63,131 bases of DNA from JAPLST01 sp964397565 (GTDB taxonomy: Bacteria; Auribacterota; UBA3054; JAPLST01), in contig CAYNJC010000027.1 in assembly GCA_964397565.1 (NCBI GenBank), forward strand, positions 1 through 63,131, written 5' to 3'. Both the position numbers and the translations under genes were made by a program. Positions 21,936-29,352 of this stretch are shown here, one piece after another (within the stretch, counting starts at the first letter, position 1; the number at the start of each line of letters is the position of its first letter). The notes below the pieces were generated by a model. The model did no database searches. It worked only from the letters and a program-made list of their open reading frames with translations, and had not been told where the DNA came from.

Positions 21936-22973
21936 CTAAGTAATTTTCACGCGGGCGACGGAGGCGCGCGCGACCAAGGTGACCGGCAGCAGGACCCGCA
22001 GGACGCGCACATCGCCGTTCAGGCGATTGAGCAAGTATTCGCTGGCGACGGTGACGATCTGGTCCAGTGGCTGGGCAATCGTGGTGAGCGGCGGATCCGC
22101 CAGCGCGGCGGCGGAAATGTTGTCAAAGCCAATCAGCGAGACCTCGTCCGGGCAACGCAGATTGAGGGCGCGCAGCGCGCGCATAGCGCCGAGGGCCAGC
22201 TCATCGTTGGCACAGAACAAGGCTGTCGGACGGGGTGTGCGGCGCAGCAGACGCAGCGCGGCTTGATAGCCCTCTTCCTTGCCAAATGCGCTATGGAGAC
22301 ACTCCGCGGCAGCCAGGGCACAGCCCGCTTCGCGCAAGCGCTCGCGCGCGCCCAAGACGCGCTGCTGGGCGTCATAATTGTCGCGCGGGCCGGCCAGCAG
22401 CGCGATGGCGCGGTGGCCCGCGGCCAGCAGATGGTCAATGGCCAGGCGGCCACCGGCTTGGTTGTCGGCATCCACCGTGGTGACACTGGGCTCGATGTAG
22501 CTGTTGATCATGACGACCGGCGGCGGCGGCTCCTGCGGTGCGATTTCAAAATGGTCGCGCATCGAGACCCCGGCGAGCAGCAAGCCATCGACGCCGAGCT
22601 GGCGCGCGAGAAAACTGAAACGCTGGCGACTCTCGCCGCTGCGCAGCATATGCACTTTCACATCGAGATTTTTGGTGGAAAGCACCGCCACGGCGCCGAA
22701 GACGACATGCGCATAGTATTCGCTTTCGGCAAAATGGGCACTGGCGGGAATGACCAGCGCAATCGTATCCGAGCCGCCGCGACTGAGCGCGCGCGCGCTG
22801 CGGTTGGGCTGGTAGCCGAGCGCATCCGCCGCACGCTGGATGCGGGCGCAGACGCTGTCACTGATGCGGTTGCGCGTGTGTGCGCTCAAGGCGCGTGAGA
22901 CGGTCGAGACGGAGACGCGCGCTTTATGGGCGACGTCGCGCAAGGTGGTCATCTTGGAAACGGGGGCATTCAT
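21936..22973 (-). CDS. LacI-family transcriptional regulator I, autoregulated
   Basis: A 345-aa repressor. The N-terminal helix-turn-helix is TLRDVAHKARVSVSTVSRAL (residues about 9-28). A periplasmic-binding-protein-like effector domain follows (about 65-340), with GVSMRDHFEI, TALFCANDELALGAMRAL and IGFDNISAAALADPPLTTI. ATG 22973 places the HTH at the normal distance from the N-terminus; a longer frame from 23096 would include the promoter and operator. An operator, TGCAAGCGTTTGCG, sits between its promoter and ATG, so it probably represses itself and the ABC-GH16 genes downstream. Matching operators precede four PEP-CTERM genes elsewhere in the window. The effector is probably a sugar or the imported oligosaccharide. 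Confidence 0.93.
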   Translation of the reverse strand: MNAPVSKMTTLRDVAHKARVSVSTVSRALSAHTRNRISDSVCARIQRAADALGYQPNRSARALSRGGSDTIALVIPASAHFAESEYYAHVVFGAVAVLSTKNLDVKVHMLRSGESRQRFSFLARQLGVDGLLLAGVSMRDHFEIAPQEPPPPVVMINSYIEPSVTTVDADNQAGGRLAIDHLLAAGHRAIALLAGPRDNYDAQQRVLGARERLREAGCALAAAECLHSAFGKEEGYQAALRLLRRTPRPTALFCANDELALGAMRALRALNLRCPDEVSLIGFDNISAAALADPPLTTIAQPLDQIVTVASEYLLNRLNGDVRVLRVLLPVTLVARASVARVKIT

Positions 22974-22983
22974 CGGTGTTTGT

Positions 22984-22997
22984 TGCAAGCGTTTGCG
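22984..22997 (-). promoter_or_regulatory. LacI-type operator of regulator I
   Basis: TGCAAGCGTTTGCG, with a GCAARCG core palindrome, sits just downstream of the predicted start site of the LacI I operon. It is one of five sites of the form TGCAA-N4-TTGC, each directly after a -10 box. Confidence 0.8.
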
Positions 22998-23010
22998 TAG
23001 CTGCTTGGAC

Positions 23011-23039
23011 ACTATAACAGAATCGGGCGGGAAAGTAAA
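23011..23039 (-). promoter_or_regulatory. Promoter of the LacI I-ABC-GH16 operon
   Basis: On the minus strand TTTACT (23039-23034), 17-bp spacer, TATAGT (23016-23011). The start would be near 23004, directly before the operator. Confidence 0.7.
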
Positions 23040-23201
23040 GCCGCCCAAACCCAGGACGGCATGGGTTTTTTCAACAACACGGTGAGCCACGAACATTGTG
23101 CACTACTGCACCTTATATTTATTTCGCGGCGAAAGAAATTAACGCAGAACCAGCCGACTTGTCGCACGGACCGCATCACCGGATTGAAAAACACGCCCCG
23201 C

Positions 23202-23230
23202 TTGACATGGCCCTCCCAATACGCTATAAT
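23202..23230 (+). promoter_or_regulatory. Consensus promoter of the 23313 gene
   Basis: TTGACA (23202-23207), 17 bp, TATAAT (23225-23230), a full sigma70 consensus. It leaves a leader of about 75 nt. Confidence 0.88.
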
Positions 23231-23232
23231 TG

Positions 23233-23246
23233 TGCAAACGATTGCG
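23233..23246 (+). promoter_or_regulatory. LacI-type operator (regulator I class)
   Basis: TGCAAACGATTGCG inside a longer palindrome TGTGCAAACGATTGCGCACA, 2 bp after the -10 box. Confidence 0.78.
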
Positions 23247-23312
23247 CACACCGGCGCGCCGGTGACCGGGTGCCAGCCATGATCACGTACACGTACCACG
23301 GGAGGTGAGACA

Positions 23313-26024
23313 ATGCCTGCGAATGCCGGCCAATGGCGCGGCAAGTGGTTTGCGTTGTTTGCCGTTTCATCTAACTTGCTTCCCATAGGATCACCAATGC
23401 ATGCCAAGCTTATCACGTTACTTTGTATCGCCGCGGCCATGGCGGCCATGGCGGCTGAAGAACCCATGGCGGGCACATGGTCACTGGCGGGGCGCACCAA
23501 ACAGCGCCAAGGCTGGAGCACCAACGGCACACCATTGACCGCCGTGGCGGTGGTGTGGAGCAATACCAGCGTAAGTGCGTCGGGCATGATGTGGGGCGGC
23601 GCGCCCAAGATGGGTAGCGCAGTCACCGACAATGACCGCATTTACCTGAGTGCCAATAGTGTCGCCGCCAATAGCAACGGCAACATTATGGCCTTGGACC
23701 TCAACACCGGCGCGCTGCTGTGGGGCACGAAACTTGCGAGCATCTACGCGATGGGCACGCCGGTCGTGACGGCCAACCGCGTCTATGCCAGCGAGAACAA
23801 CGACGCCAGCACGGCCGCGCTTGCCTGTCTGGACAAGACCACCGGCGCAATCATCTGGAGCAACCGGGTGGACAACATTGTCGGCGGCGCGCTGCTGGTC
23901 AGCGACGGCAAGGTGTACTGCGGCTCGAAATGGAGCAGCGGCGGGATGCATTGCTTTGACGCCGATGCCGGCACGCAACTGTGGAACAACACGGATGCCA
24001 ACATCGGCGAAGGTGTTTCTTACTGGGCCGACACGGGTCCGGCACTCAGCCCAGGCGGCACGATTCTTTATTTTCGCAGCGAACGTTTGGGCAAGATCGT
24101 CGGCGTTGATGCAACCACCGGCGTCGGGCTGTACTCCAACAAATACTTCACCGTCACTGGCAGTGAAAGTTGCCAACCGATCGTGGACAACGACGGCAAT
24201 GTCTACTGTGGCTTTGACGGCGTCTCGGCCGGGAGCGAGCCGGACATCGTGGTGAAATTCTCGCCGACCTTGTCGCAACTCTGGCGCTACACGTTTGCCA
24301 GCGACAACGTCTGGGGCAATCGCGGCACGTTTGCGCTGAGCCCGGACCAGAAGACCGTATACTGCGCCAATGCCGGCGCGTCCGGCACCGGCGTGACGGC
24401 GCTGAACACCGCTAACGGCACGAAGAAGTGGGATGCCGGCTGCGGCCCGACCTCGGGCGGCATTGTCGTCGGCGCGCCGAGCAACATCGTCATCGGCGTA
24501 TTCACGGTTAGCGGCACGGCGACGGCGAAGGGCTTGCGTGACAATGGCGCGAGCGTCAGCACCTTGTGGGCAGTCCCGCTGGCGCCCAACACCGGGTGGA
24601 TGGGTGCCTCGAGCAGCAATCCCCTGCTGCTGCCGGACGGCGATGTCGTCGTCGAGACGGCCTATGGCATGATTGCGCGGATCGAATACAGTCCGTATGT
24701 CTCGCCGACCAACAAGTTGACGACCACCGTTCCGAACTGGTATGCCGGCACGATTGCGGCGAATCCGGCCGGCGTGGGCGGCTGGTATGCCATTGGCGAC
24801 GTGGTGACGCTTACCGCCACGGCGGCGTCGGGCTTCACCTTCAGCGGTTGGAGCGGCGACGGCAGCGGCATGCAGAATCCGCTGATTGTCACCATGGATG
24901 TGGCCAAAGCGGTCAGCGCCACGTTCAACCAACAGCCGATTGCGTTTATTGACAGCAATGTCTGGGAGACGTTCAACTCGCCGTTCTGGTCCGACGCGCC
25001 GTGGTATGGCAATGCGCCGGACTCGCCGACGCGCCAGTTCTACTACACCAATGTCGAGGGCCGTGCGTGCCTGGCCTATGCTGTGCCGACCTGCGGGGCG
25101 AGCGCGCAATTGCACACCGACTGGGGCCTGTTTCCGCAACCGCTGTCAAACAAGACCACCTGCGTCTACAGCACCTATACGCCGGACATGGGCCAGACCT
25201 ACAGCATACGCGGCGTGACCAAAAACGAAAATGATGCCGACAACGCCAATGCCGTCATTAGCGTCAGCGCCGCCGGCTGGCAGACGATTGCCCCGGCCAC
25301 CATCAACCCCAACCTGGCGTTGTGCATCTGGTGGATTATTTATGGCGGTTTTCCGGGCGACCTGGGCATGCCGGCCGGGCAAAGCCCGACCTTCTATATT
25401 GACGAAATGCGCGTCACCGGCGGCAGCGGACCGGACATGCTCGTGGATGATTTCACCGTCAACCCGACCTGGGTCGCGAGCGGCACCTGGCAGAAGCGCC
25501 CGCGCGAATGGCGCTATGATCCCAATTCGGACTACTCACGCCTGTGGTGGCCGGATCACGTCTACAGTGTCAACACCTTTGATCCCACCTTTGCCACAAC
25601 CAACTTGTGCATGTCGTTGACCTTTGACGCCCTGCAGAGCGCGTCCAACTATGCGCGCGCCTGGATCTCCAGCGGGGCGCCGTGTCTGGCGGATTTGTCG
25701 GCGGCCAAAATCGTCGAAGCCGACGTGATGGTTATGCAAGCCGACACGCCGGTCGCGCTCTGGTTCAAGAGTGGCGGCGAGGCGCTGACGACCTACACGG
25801 TCCAACAACCGGGCGGCTGGCAGCATCTGAAATGGGCCATGCCGACCGGCGGTGGCGTGGGTTGGACCAACGTCCAGCAAGTGGGCGTGATGGTGCGAAC
25901 AGAGGTCGGTGACGCAACGACCGGCCAGTTGTTCCTTGACAACATCACGTTCATCCAAGTGCCGGAGCCCGGCCTGCTGGCCCTGCTGGCTGGCGCGCTG
26001 GCACTGCTGCGGCGCACACGCTAA
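23313..26024 (+). CDS. Secreted PQQ-like beta-propeller / InlB-repeat / PEP-CTERM protein (paralogue 1)
   Basis: A 903-aa surface protein. A PQQ-like propeller spans about residues 60-440, with repeated blades such as NIMALDLNTGALLWGTKL and ALACLDKTTGAIIWSNRV. An InlB B-type repeat occupies about 460-545 (GDVVTLTATAASGFTFSGW). A C-terminal module of about 330 residues follows (WETFNSPFW to LFLDNITF), then VPEP, a hydrophobic helix and RRTR. No enzyme motif was seen; scaffold or glycan binding is a guess. Two starts are possible: ATG 23313 with strong GGGAGGTGAG upstream, or ATG 23397, where a classical signal peptide begins (MHAKLITLLCIAAAM). The 29353 paralogue has the same arrangement. A consensus promoter and a LacI operator precede it; a terminator follows. 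Confidence 0.87.
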   Translation: MPANAGQWRGKWFALFAVSSNLLPIGSPMHAKLITLLCIAAAMAAMAAEEPMAGTWSLAGRTKQRQGWSTNGTPLTAVAVVWSNTSVSASGMMWGGAPKMGSAVTDNDRIYLSANSVAANSNGNIMALDLNTGALLWGTKLASIYAMGTPVVTANRVYASENNDASTAALACLDKTTGAIIWSNRVDNIVGGALLVSDGKVYCGSKWSSGGMHCFDADAGTQLWNNTDANIGEGVSYWADTGPALSPGGTILYFRSERLGKIVGVDATTGVGLYSNKYFTVTGSESCQPIVDNDGNVYCGFDGVSAGSEPDIVVKFSPTLSQLWRYTFASDNVWGNRGTFALSPDQKTVYCANAGASGTGVTALNTANGTKKWDAGCGPTSGGIVVGAPSNIVIGVFTVSGTATAKGLRDNGASVSTLWAVPLAPNTGWMGASSSNPLLLPDGDVVVETAYGMIARIEYSPYVSPTNKLTTTVPNWYAGTIAANPAGVGGWYAIGDVVTLTATAASGFTFSGWSGDGSGMQNPLIVTMDVAKAVSATFNQQPIAFIDSNVWETFNSPFWSDAPWYGNAPDSPTRQFYYTNVEGRACLAYAVPTCGASAQLHTDWGLFPQPLSNKTTCVYSTYTPDMGQTYSIRGVTKNENDADNANAVISVSAAGWQTIAPATINPNLALCIWWIIYGGFPGDLGMPAGQSPTFYIDEMRVTGGSGPDMLVDDFTVNPTWVASGTWQKRPREWRYDPNSDYSRLWWPDHVYSVNTFDPTFATTNLCMSLTFDALQSASNYARAWISSGAPCLADLSAAKIVEADVMVMQADTPVALWFKSGGEALTTYTVQQPGGWQHLKWAMPTGGGVGWTNVQQVGVMVRTEVGDATTGQLFLDNITFIQVPEPGLLALLAGALALLRRTR

Positions 26025-26034
26025 CGCACAGGAC

Positions 26035-26068
26035 AAAGGCCGCGGCGCAGTCGCCGCGGCCTTTTTTT
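26035..26068 (+). terminator. Intrinsic terminator after the 23313 gene
   Basis: AAAGGCCGCGGCG pairs with CGCCGCGGCC, 4-nt loop, followed by seven T. Nearly the same hairpin ends the two paralogous genes at 28618 and 32072. Confidence 0.92.
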
Positions 26069-26612
26069 GCCGAAGGTAGCGCCGCGTTCAGCGGCTATGC
26101 TGACTGTTGCGGCGCAGTCGCCGCATGCCGCCGTCCCGCTGCTGGCAGCGATCTTTCCGGCCACAGTAATTAGTCTAATCAATTACCCCGGGAAGATCAA
26201 TGCCGCGGCTGTGAATTTCTTCCGGCCGGCTGCCGAAGGGAATGCGGCACGCCGGTGCCGCTGAAGGGATGCGGGATTTCCATATCCCGCTACATTCTCG
26301 TGCAACACGATAATTTAAAGTTGCAGAGGTGCAGAAGTTGTCGGCGGTTCCGTGCGCGGTGCCTTCCGCCAGAAGCTGCAATCTGGAGATCGCACCTACC
26401 GTCAGTCCCGCCAACGGCGGGATGATCAACATTTCCTTCGCTGCGTGCGTTTCTGCCCGTAGCCGCCGCACGGCGTGCGGCGTATTCCGGGACACATCAG
26501 CCGCGGAACGCCGTTCCGCGCCTACATCTGCGCAGCGATCCCGGAGCGGGCGGGAGCGGTGGGGAACCATACCCAGGCGCCCGTCGCCGGAATCAGGAAA
26601 ATCACGCAGCGA
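26069..26612. other. Intergenic region, noncoding, with small palindromes
   Basis: It holds the 22-bp repeat copy (26077-26098), a GCGGGAT/ATCCCGC hairpin (26272-26291) and the palindrome TCCCGCCAACGGCGGGA (26405-26421). No gene is recognisable. Confidence 0.65.
26405..26421. repeat. Extragenic CCCGCC/GGCGGG palindrome
   Basis: TCCCGCCAACGGCGGGA, a perfect 7-bp stem with a 3-nt centre. Other members are at 13411, 17241, 53005 and 61000. Confidence 0.7.
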
Positions 26613-26641
26613 TTGACCTGCCGCGCATGAAGTGCTATAGT
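26613..26641 (+). promoter_or_regulatory. Promoter of the 26712 gene
   Basis: TTGACC (26613-26618), 17 bp, TATAGT (26636-26641). Confidence 0.82.
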
Positions 26642-26643
26642 AT

Positions 26644-26657
26644 TGCAAGCGTTTGCA
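26644..26657 (+). promoter_or_regulatory. LacI-type operator (regulator I class)
   Basis: TGCAAGCGTTTGCA, 2 bp after the -10 box. It matches the site in the regulator I promoter at 13 of 14 positions. Confidence 0.8.
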
Positions 26658-26711
26658 CGACCGGCCGGTCACGCCGGCGGCACCTTTAGCCAGCTAACTA
26701 ATGGAGAGCGT

Positions 26712-28607
26712 ATGAAAACCACCGCCCTATTTGCGATCTGTGCCTGTCTAATTGTCTGCGTCTGCGCCACGTGCGCACGCGGGGAGAACCTTGCCACCAA
26801 CGGCTCATTTGAAGTCGAAGGCTCGAACACGGCTTGGGCCGCTGACTGGAGCGGAACCCAGCCCGCCGCGATGATGCGGACCAACTCGGCGGCCTACGAG
26901 GGCAGCTGGTCGATGGCCTGCAAGGGCGGCGTGGAAGATTGGGCGCATGTCTTGCAGGTCTTTCCGCAAAACCTGGCGGGCAAGACAGTGCGGGTGACCT
27001 GCTGGATGATGTCGCCCAGCAGTGACTCAGCCGTGGCGCGACTGCCGGGCTCGTTCGCCAATTGCAGCGCGCTCCTGAAGCTTGAGCAGCCTGGGTCCAC
27101 CGCCGCGATCCAGGAAATCCCTGCCATGAAAGATGTCAGCGCCGGCGGCGTGCGTGATATCTGGATTTGCGTGACCAATGAGGTCGCGTCCTTTCCGGCC
27201 GGGACGGTCAACTTCAAGGTTGTGTTGTTGGGCATCATGACCAGTGGCATCATCTATTACGATGACGTGCGACTGGAAGTCATTTCCCATTCGTCAGTGT
27301 CCAACCAACTGACGACCATCTTTCCGTGGTATGGCGGCAGCATCAGTGTCGCGCCGCCAAGCAGCGATGGCTTGTACGTTAGCAACGCGGTGGTGACGCT
27401 GACGGCCACCGCCGCCGCGGGCTTTAGCTTCGGCGGCTGGGGCAGCGACGGCAGCGGCATGCAAAATCCGCTGATCGTCACCATGAATGTGGCCAAGGCG
27501 GTTAGCGCCACGTTCAACCAGCATCCCCTTGCGTTTGTTGACAGCAATGTCTGGGAGACGTTCAACTCGCCGTTCTGGTCCGAGGCGCCGTGGTATGGCA
27601 CCGAGCCGAATTCGCCGACGCGCCAGTTCTATTACACCAATGTCGAAGGCCGTGCGTGTCTGGCTTGTTATGTACCGAATTGCGGGTCGAACGCGCAACT
27701 GCACACCGACTTTGGCCTGTTTCCGCAGCCGCTGTCGAACAAGACCACCTGCGTCTACAGCACTTATGCGCCGGACATGGGCCAGACCTACAGCATGCGC
27801 GGCGTAACCAAAAACGAAAATGATGCCGACAACGCCATTGCCGTCATTAGCGTCAGCGCCGCCGGCTGGCAGACGATCGCCCCGGCCGTCATCAATCCGG
27901 ACATGGCGTTGTGCATCTGGTGGATTATTTATGGCGGTTTTCCAGGCGACTTGGGCATGCCGGCCGGGCAAAGCCCGACCTTCTATATTGACGAGATGCG
28001 CGTCACCGGCGGCAGTGGACCGGACATGCTCGTGGATGACTTCACTGTCAACCCGACCTGGGTCGCGAGCGGCACCTGGCAGAAGCGCCCGCGCGAATGG
28101 CGCTATGATCCCAATTCGGACTACTCACGCCTGTGGTGGCCGGATCACGTCTACAGTGTCAACACCTTTGATCCCACCTTTGCCACAACCAACTTGTGCA
28201 TGTCATTGACCTTTGAGCAGGGCACGTCCAACTATGCGCGCGCCTGGATTCCCGCGTCGGCGCCGTGTCTGGCGGATTTGTCGGCGGCGGCAGCCGTCGA
28301 AGCCGACGTGATGGTCAGCCAATCCAACACACCGGTCGCGCTCTGGTTCAAGAGTGGCGGCGAGGCGCTGACGACCTACATCGTCCAGCAGCCGGCCGGC
28401 TGGCAGCATCTGAGCTGGCTCATGCCGACCGGCGTCGACGTGGGCTGGACCAACGTCCAGCAAGTGGGTGTGATGGTGCGGACGGAGGCCGGTGACGCCA
28501 TGACCGGCCAGTTGTTCTTGGACAACATCACGTTCCTAAGCGTGCCGGAGCCCGGCCTAATGGCGGTGCTGGTCTGCGCGCTGGCGCTGCTGCGGCGCAC
28601 ACGCTAA
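26712..28607 (+). CDS. Secreted CBM-like / InlB-repeat / PEP-CTERM protein
   Basis: A 631-aa surface protein. Signal peptide about residues 1-24 (ends CARG-E). Residues 26-190 look like a carbohydrate-binding jelly-roll (NLATNGSFEVEGSNTAWAADW start, IIYYDDVRLEV end). An InlB B-type repeat covers about 200-275. The C-terminal module (about 280-600) is shared with the 23313 and 29353 proteins, followed by VPEP, a hydrophobic helix and RRTR. It differs from those paralogues by having the jelly-roll where they have a propeller. ATG 26712 has GGAGAG upstream and starts the signal peptide; a longer frame would run through the operator. Function unknown; surface glycan binding is plausible. Confidence 0.87.
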   Translation: MKTTALFAICACLIVCVCATCARGENLATNGSFEVEGSNTAWAADWSGTQPAAMMRTNSAAYEGSWSMACKGGVEDWAHVLQVFPQNLAGKTVRVTCWMMSPSSDSAVARLPGSFANCSALLKLEQPGSTAAIQEIPAMKDVSAGGVRDIWICVTNEVASFPAGTVNFKVVLLGIMTSGIIYYDDVRLEVISHSSVSNQLTTIFPWYGGSISVAPPSSDGLYVSNAVVTLTATAAAGFSFGGWGSDGSGMQNPLIVTMNVAKAVSATFNQHPLAFVDSNVWETFNSPFWSEAPWYGTEPNSPTRQFYYTNVEGRACLACYVPNCGSNAQLHTDFGLFPQPLSNKTTCVYSTYAPDMGQTYSMRGVTKNENDADNAIAVISVSAAGWQTIAPAVINPDMALCIWWIIYGGFPGDLGMPAGQSPTFYIDEMRVTGGSGPDMLVDDFTVNPTWVASGTWQKRPREWRYDPNSDYSRLWWPDHVYSVNTFDPTFATTNLCMSLTFEQGTSNYARAWIPASAPCLADLSAAAAVEADVMVSQSNTPVALWFKSGGEALTTYIVQQPAGWQHLSWLMPTGVDVGWTNVQQVGVMVRTEAGDAMTGQLFLDNITFLSVPEPGLMAVLVCALALLRRTR

Positions 28608-28617
28608 CGTCCATGCC

Positions 28618-28647
28618 AAAGGCCGCGGCACAGTCGCCGCGGCCTTT
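28618..28647 (+). terminator. Terminator hairpin after the 26712 gene
   Basis: AAAGGCCGCGGC pairs with GCCGCGGCCTTT. The T-run is short (three T) compared with the two sister terminators. Confidence 0.75.
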
Positions 28648-28851
28648 GCGTTTGATTCGTGCCGGGCGCTGCCAAATCCGGGGAAGACCCAGTTCCGGCG
28701 ACTCGAACAATGTGGTTGCTGCTATGCCGCTAGACGCTAATCGTGAATGGCAGTGCGCTTTCCCGCACCCTGGGAAGCCGGTGTTTTTCCCCACGGAAAT
28801 CCCGGAAGAGGCAGGTGTAAAAGCCAGAAGGCGGTGCGGCGGCTGCGTGGC

Positions 28852-28879
28852 GCTGGCTTGGCAAGCTAAGGCACCAGCC
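28852..28879 (-). repeat. 28-bp interspersed motif
   Basis: The reverse complement of this segment matches 13450-13477 with one mismatch (GGCTGGTGCCTTAGCTWGCC core). A more diverged copy lies at 61019-61049. Confidence 0.65.
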
Positions 28880-28907
28880 AGTCCCGCTAGCGGCGCATGC
28901 GCGTCAA

Positions 28908-29094
28908 CTTACTAATGAATGCGCTTACTAGGTGTCATACCAATTGTGGCCGCGGGCGCCTGCTTGGAGCTGCTTGGAGTCCCGTCATCGGCGTGGATCC
29001 CGTCAACGGCGCGGATGACCGCGGCTGCAGAAGCCGCCCTCACCGCGGGCGGCTACAAGGACACTGCAACGTAGAAAGCGCATTCATTAGTAAG
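28908..29094 (+). mobile_element. MITE-like repeat, copy B
   Basis: A 187-bp element with 23-bp terminal inverted repeats matching at 22 positions (CTTACTAATGAATGCGCTT at the left end). Its core is shared with copy A. Compared with A it carries about 40 extra bp of CCCGTC/GGCG palindromic sequence on the left side of the core. Confidence 0.75.
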
Positions 29095-29235
29095 AGGCCG
29101 AAGCCGCTTCTACGACAGCTACACTCGCGACGTTGACGCGCATGCGCCAGCGGCGGGATGGCGCCGGTATCTGCTGCCGCAAACTGAAAACGGAAAACTG
29201 CCGGTGCGCGTCGCCGGAACGGGGAAATCGCCCAC

Positions 29236-29265
29236 TTGACATGGTCGTGTCTAATTCGCTATACT
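29236..29265 (+). promoter_or_regulatory. Promoter of the 29353 gene
   Basis: TTGACA (29236-29241), 18 bp, TATACT (29260-29265). Confidence 0.82.
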
Positions 29266-29267
29266 AA

Positions 29268-29281
29268 TGCAAACGGTTGCG
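29268..29281 (+). promoter_or_regulatory. LacI-type operator (regulator I class)
   Basis: TGCAAACGGTTGCG, 2 bp after the -10 box. The leader after it is nearly the same as that of the 23313 gene. Confidence 0.78.
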
Positions 29282-29352
29282 CACATCGACATCCAAGTGA
29301 CCGGGTGCCAGCCATGCCATGATCACATACACTTACCACGGGAGGTGAGACG

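Larger units (their letters stand above)
28648..29235. other. Intergenic region occupied mainly by repeat elements
   Basis: It contains the 28-bp motif in inverse orientation (28852-28879), the sequence GGCGCATGCGCGTCAAC (28892-28908, also near 29134 inverted and 63079) and MITE-like copy B. No protein gene is seen. Confidence 0.65.

Noticed and set aside
23481..25139. Minus-strand open frame of 552 codons opposite the first propeller gene
   Set aside because: A shorter antisense frame of the same kind recurs opposite the paralogue, as expected from the coding strand; the sense strand has signal peptide, propeller and PEP-CTERM features.
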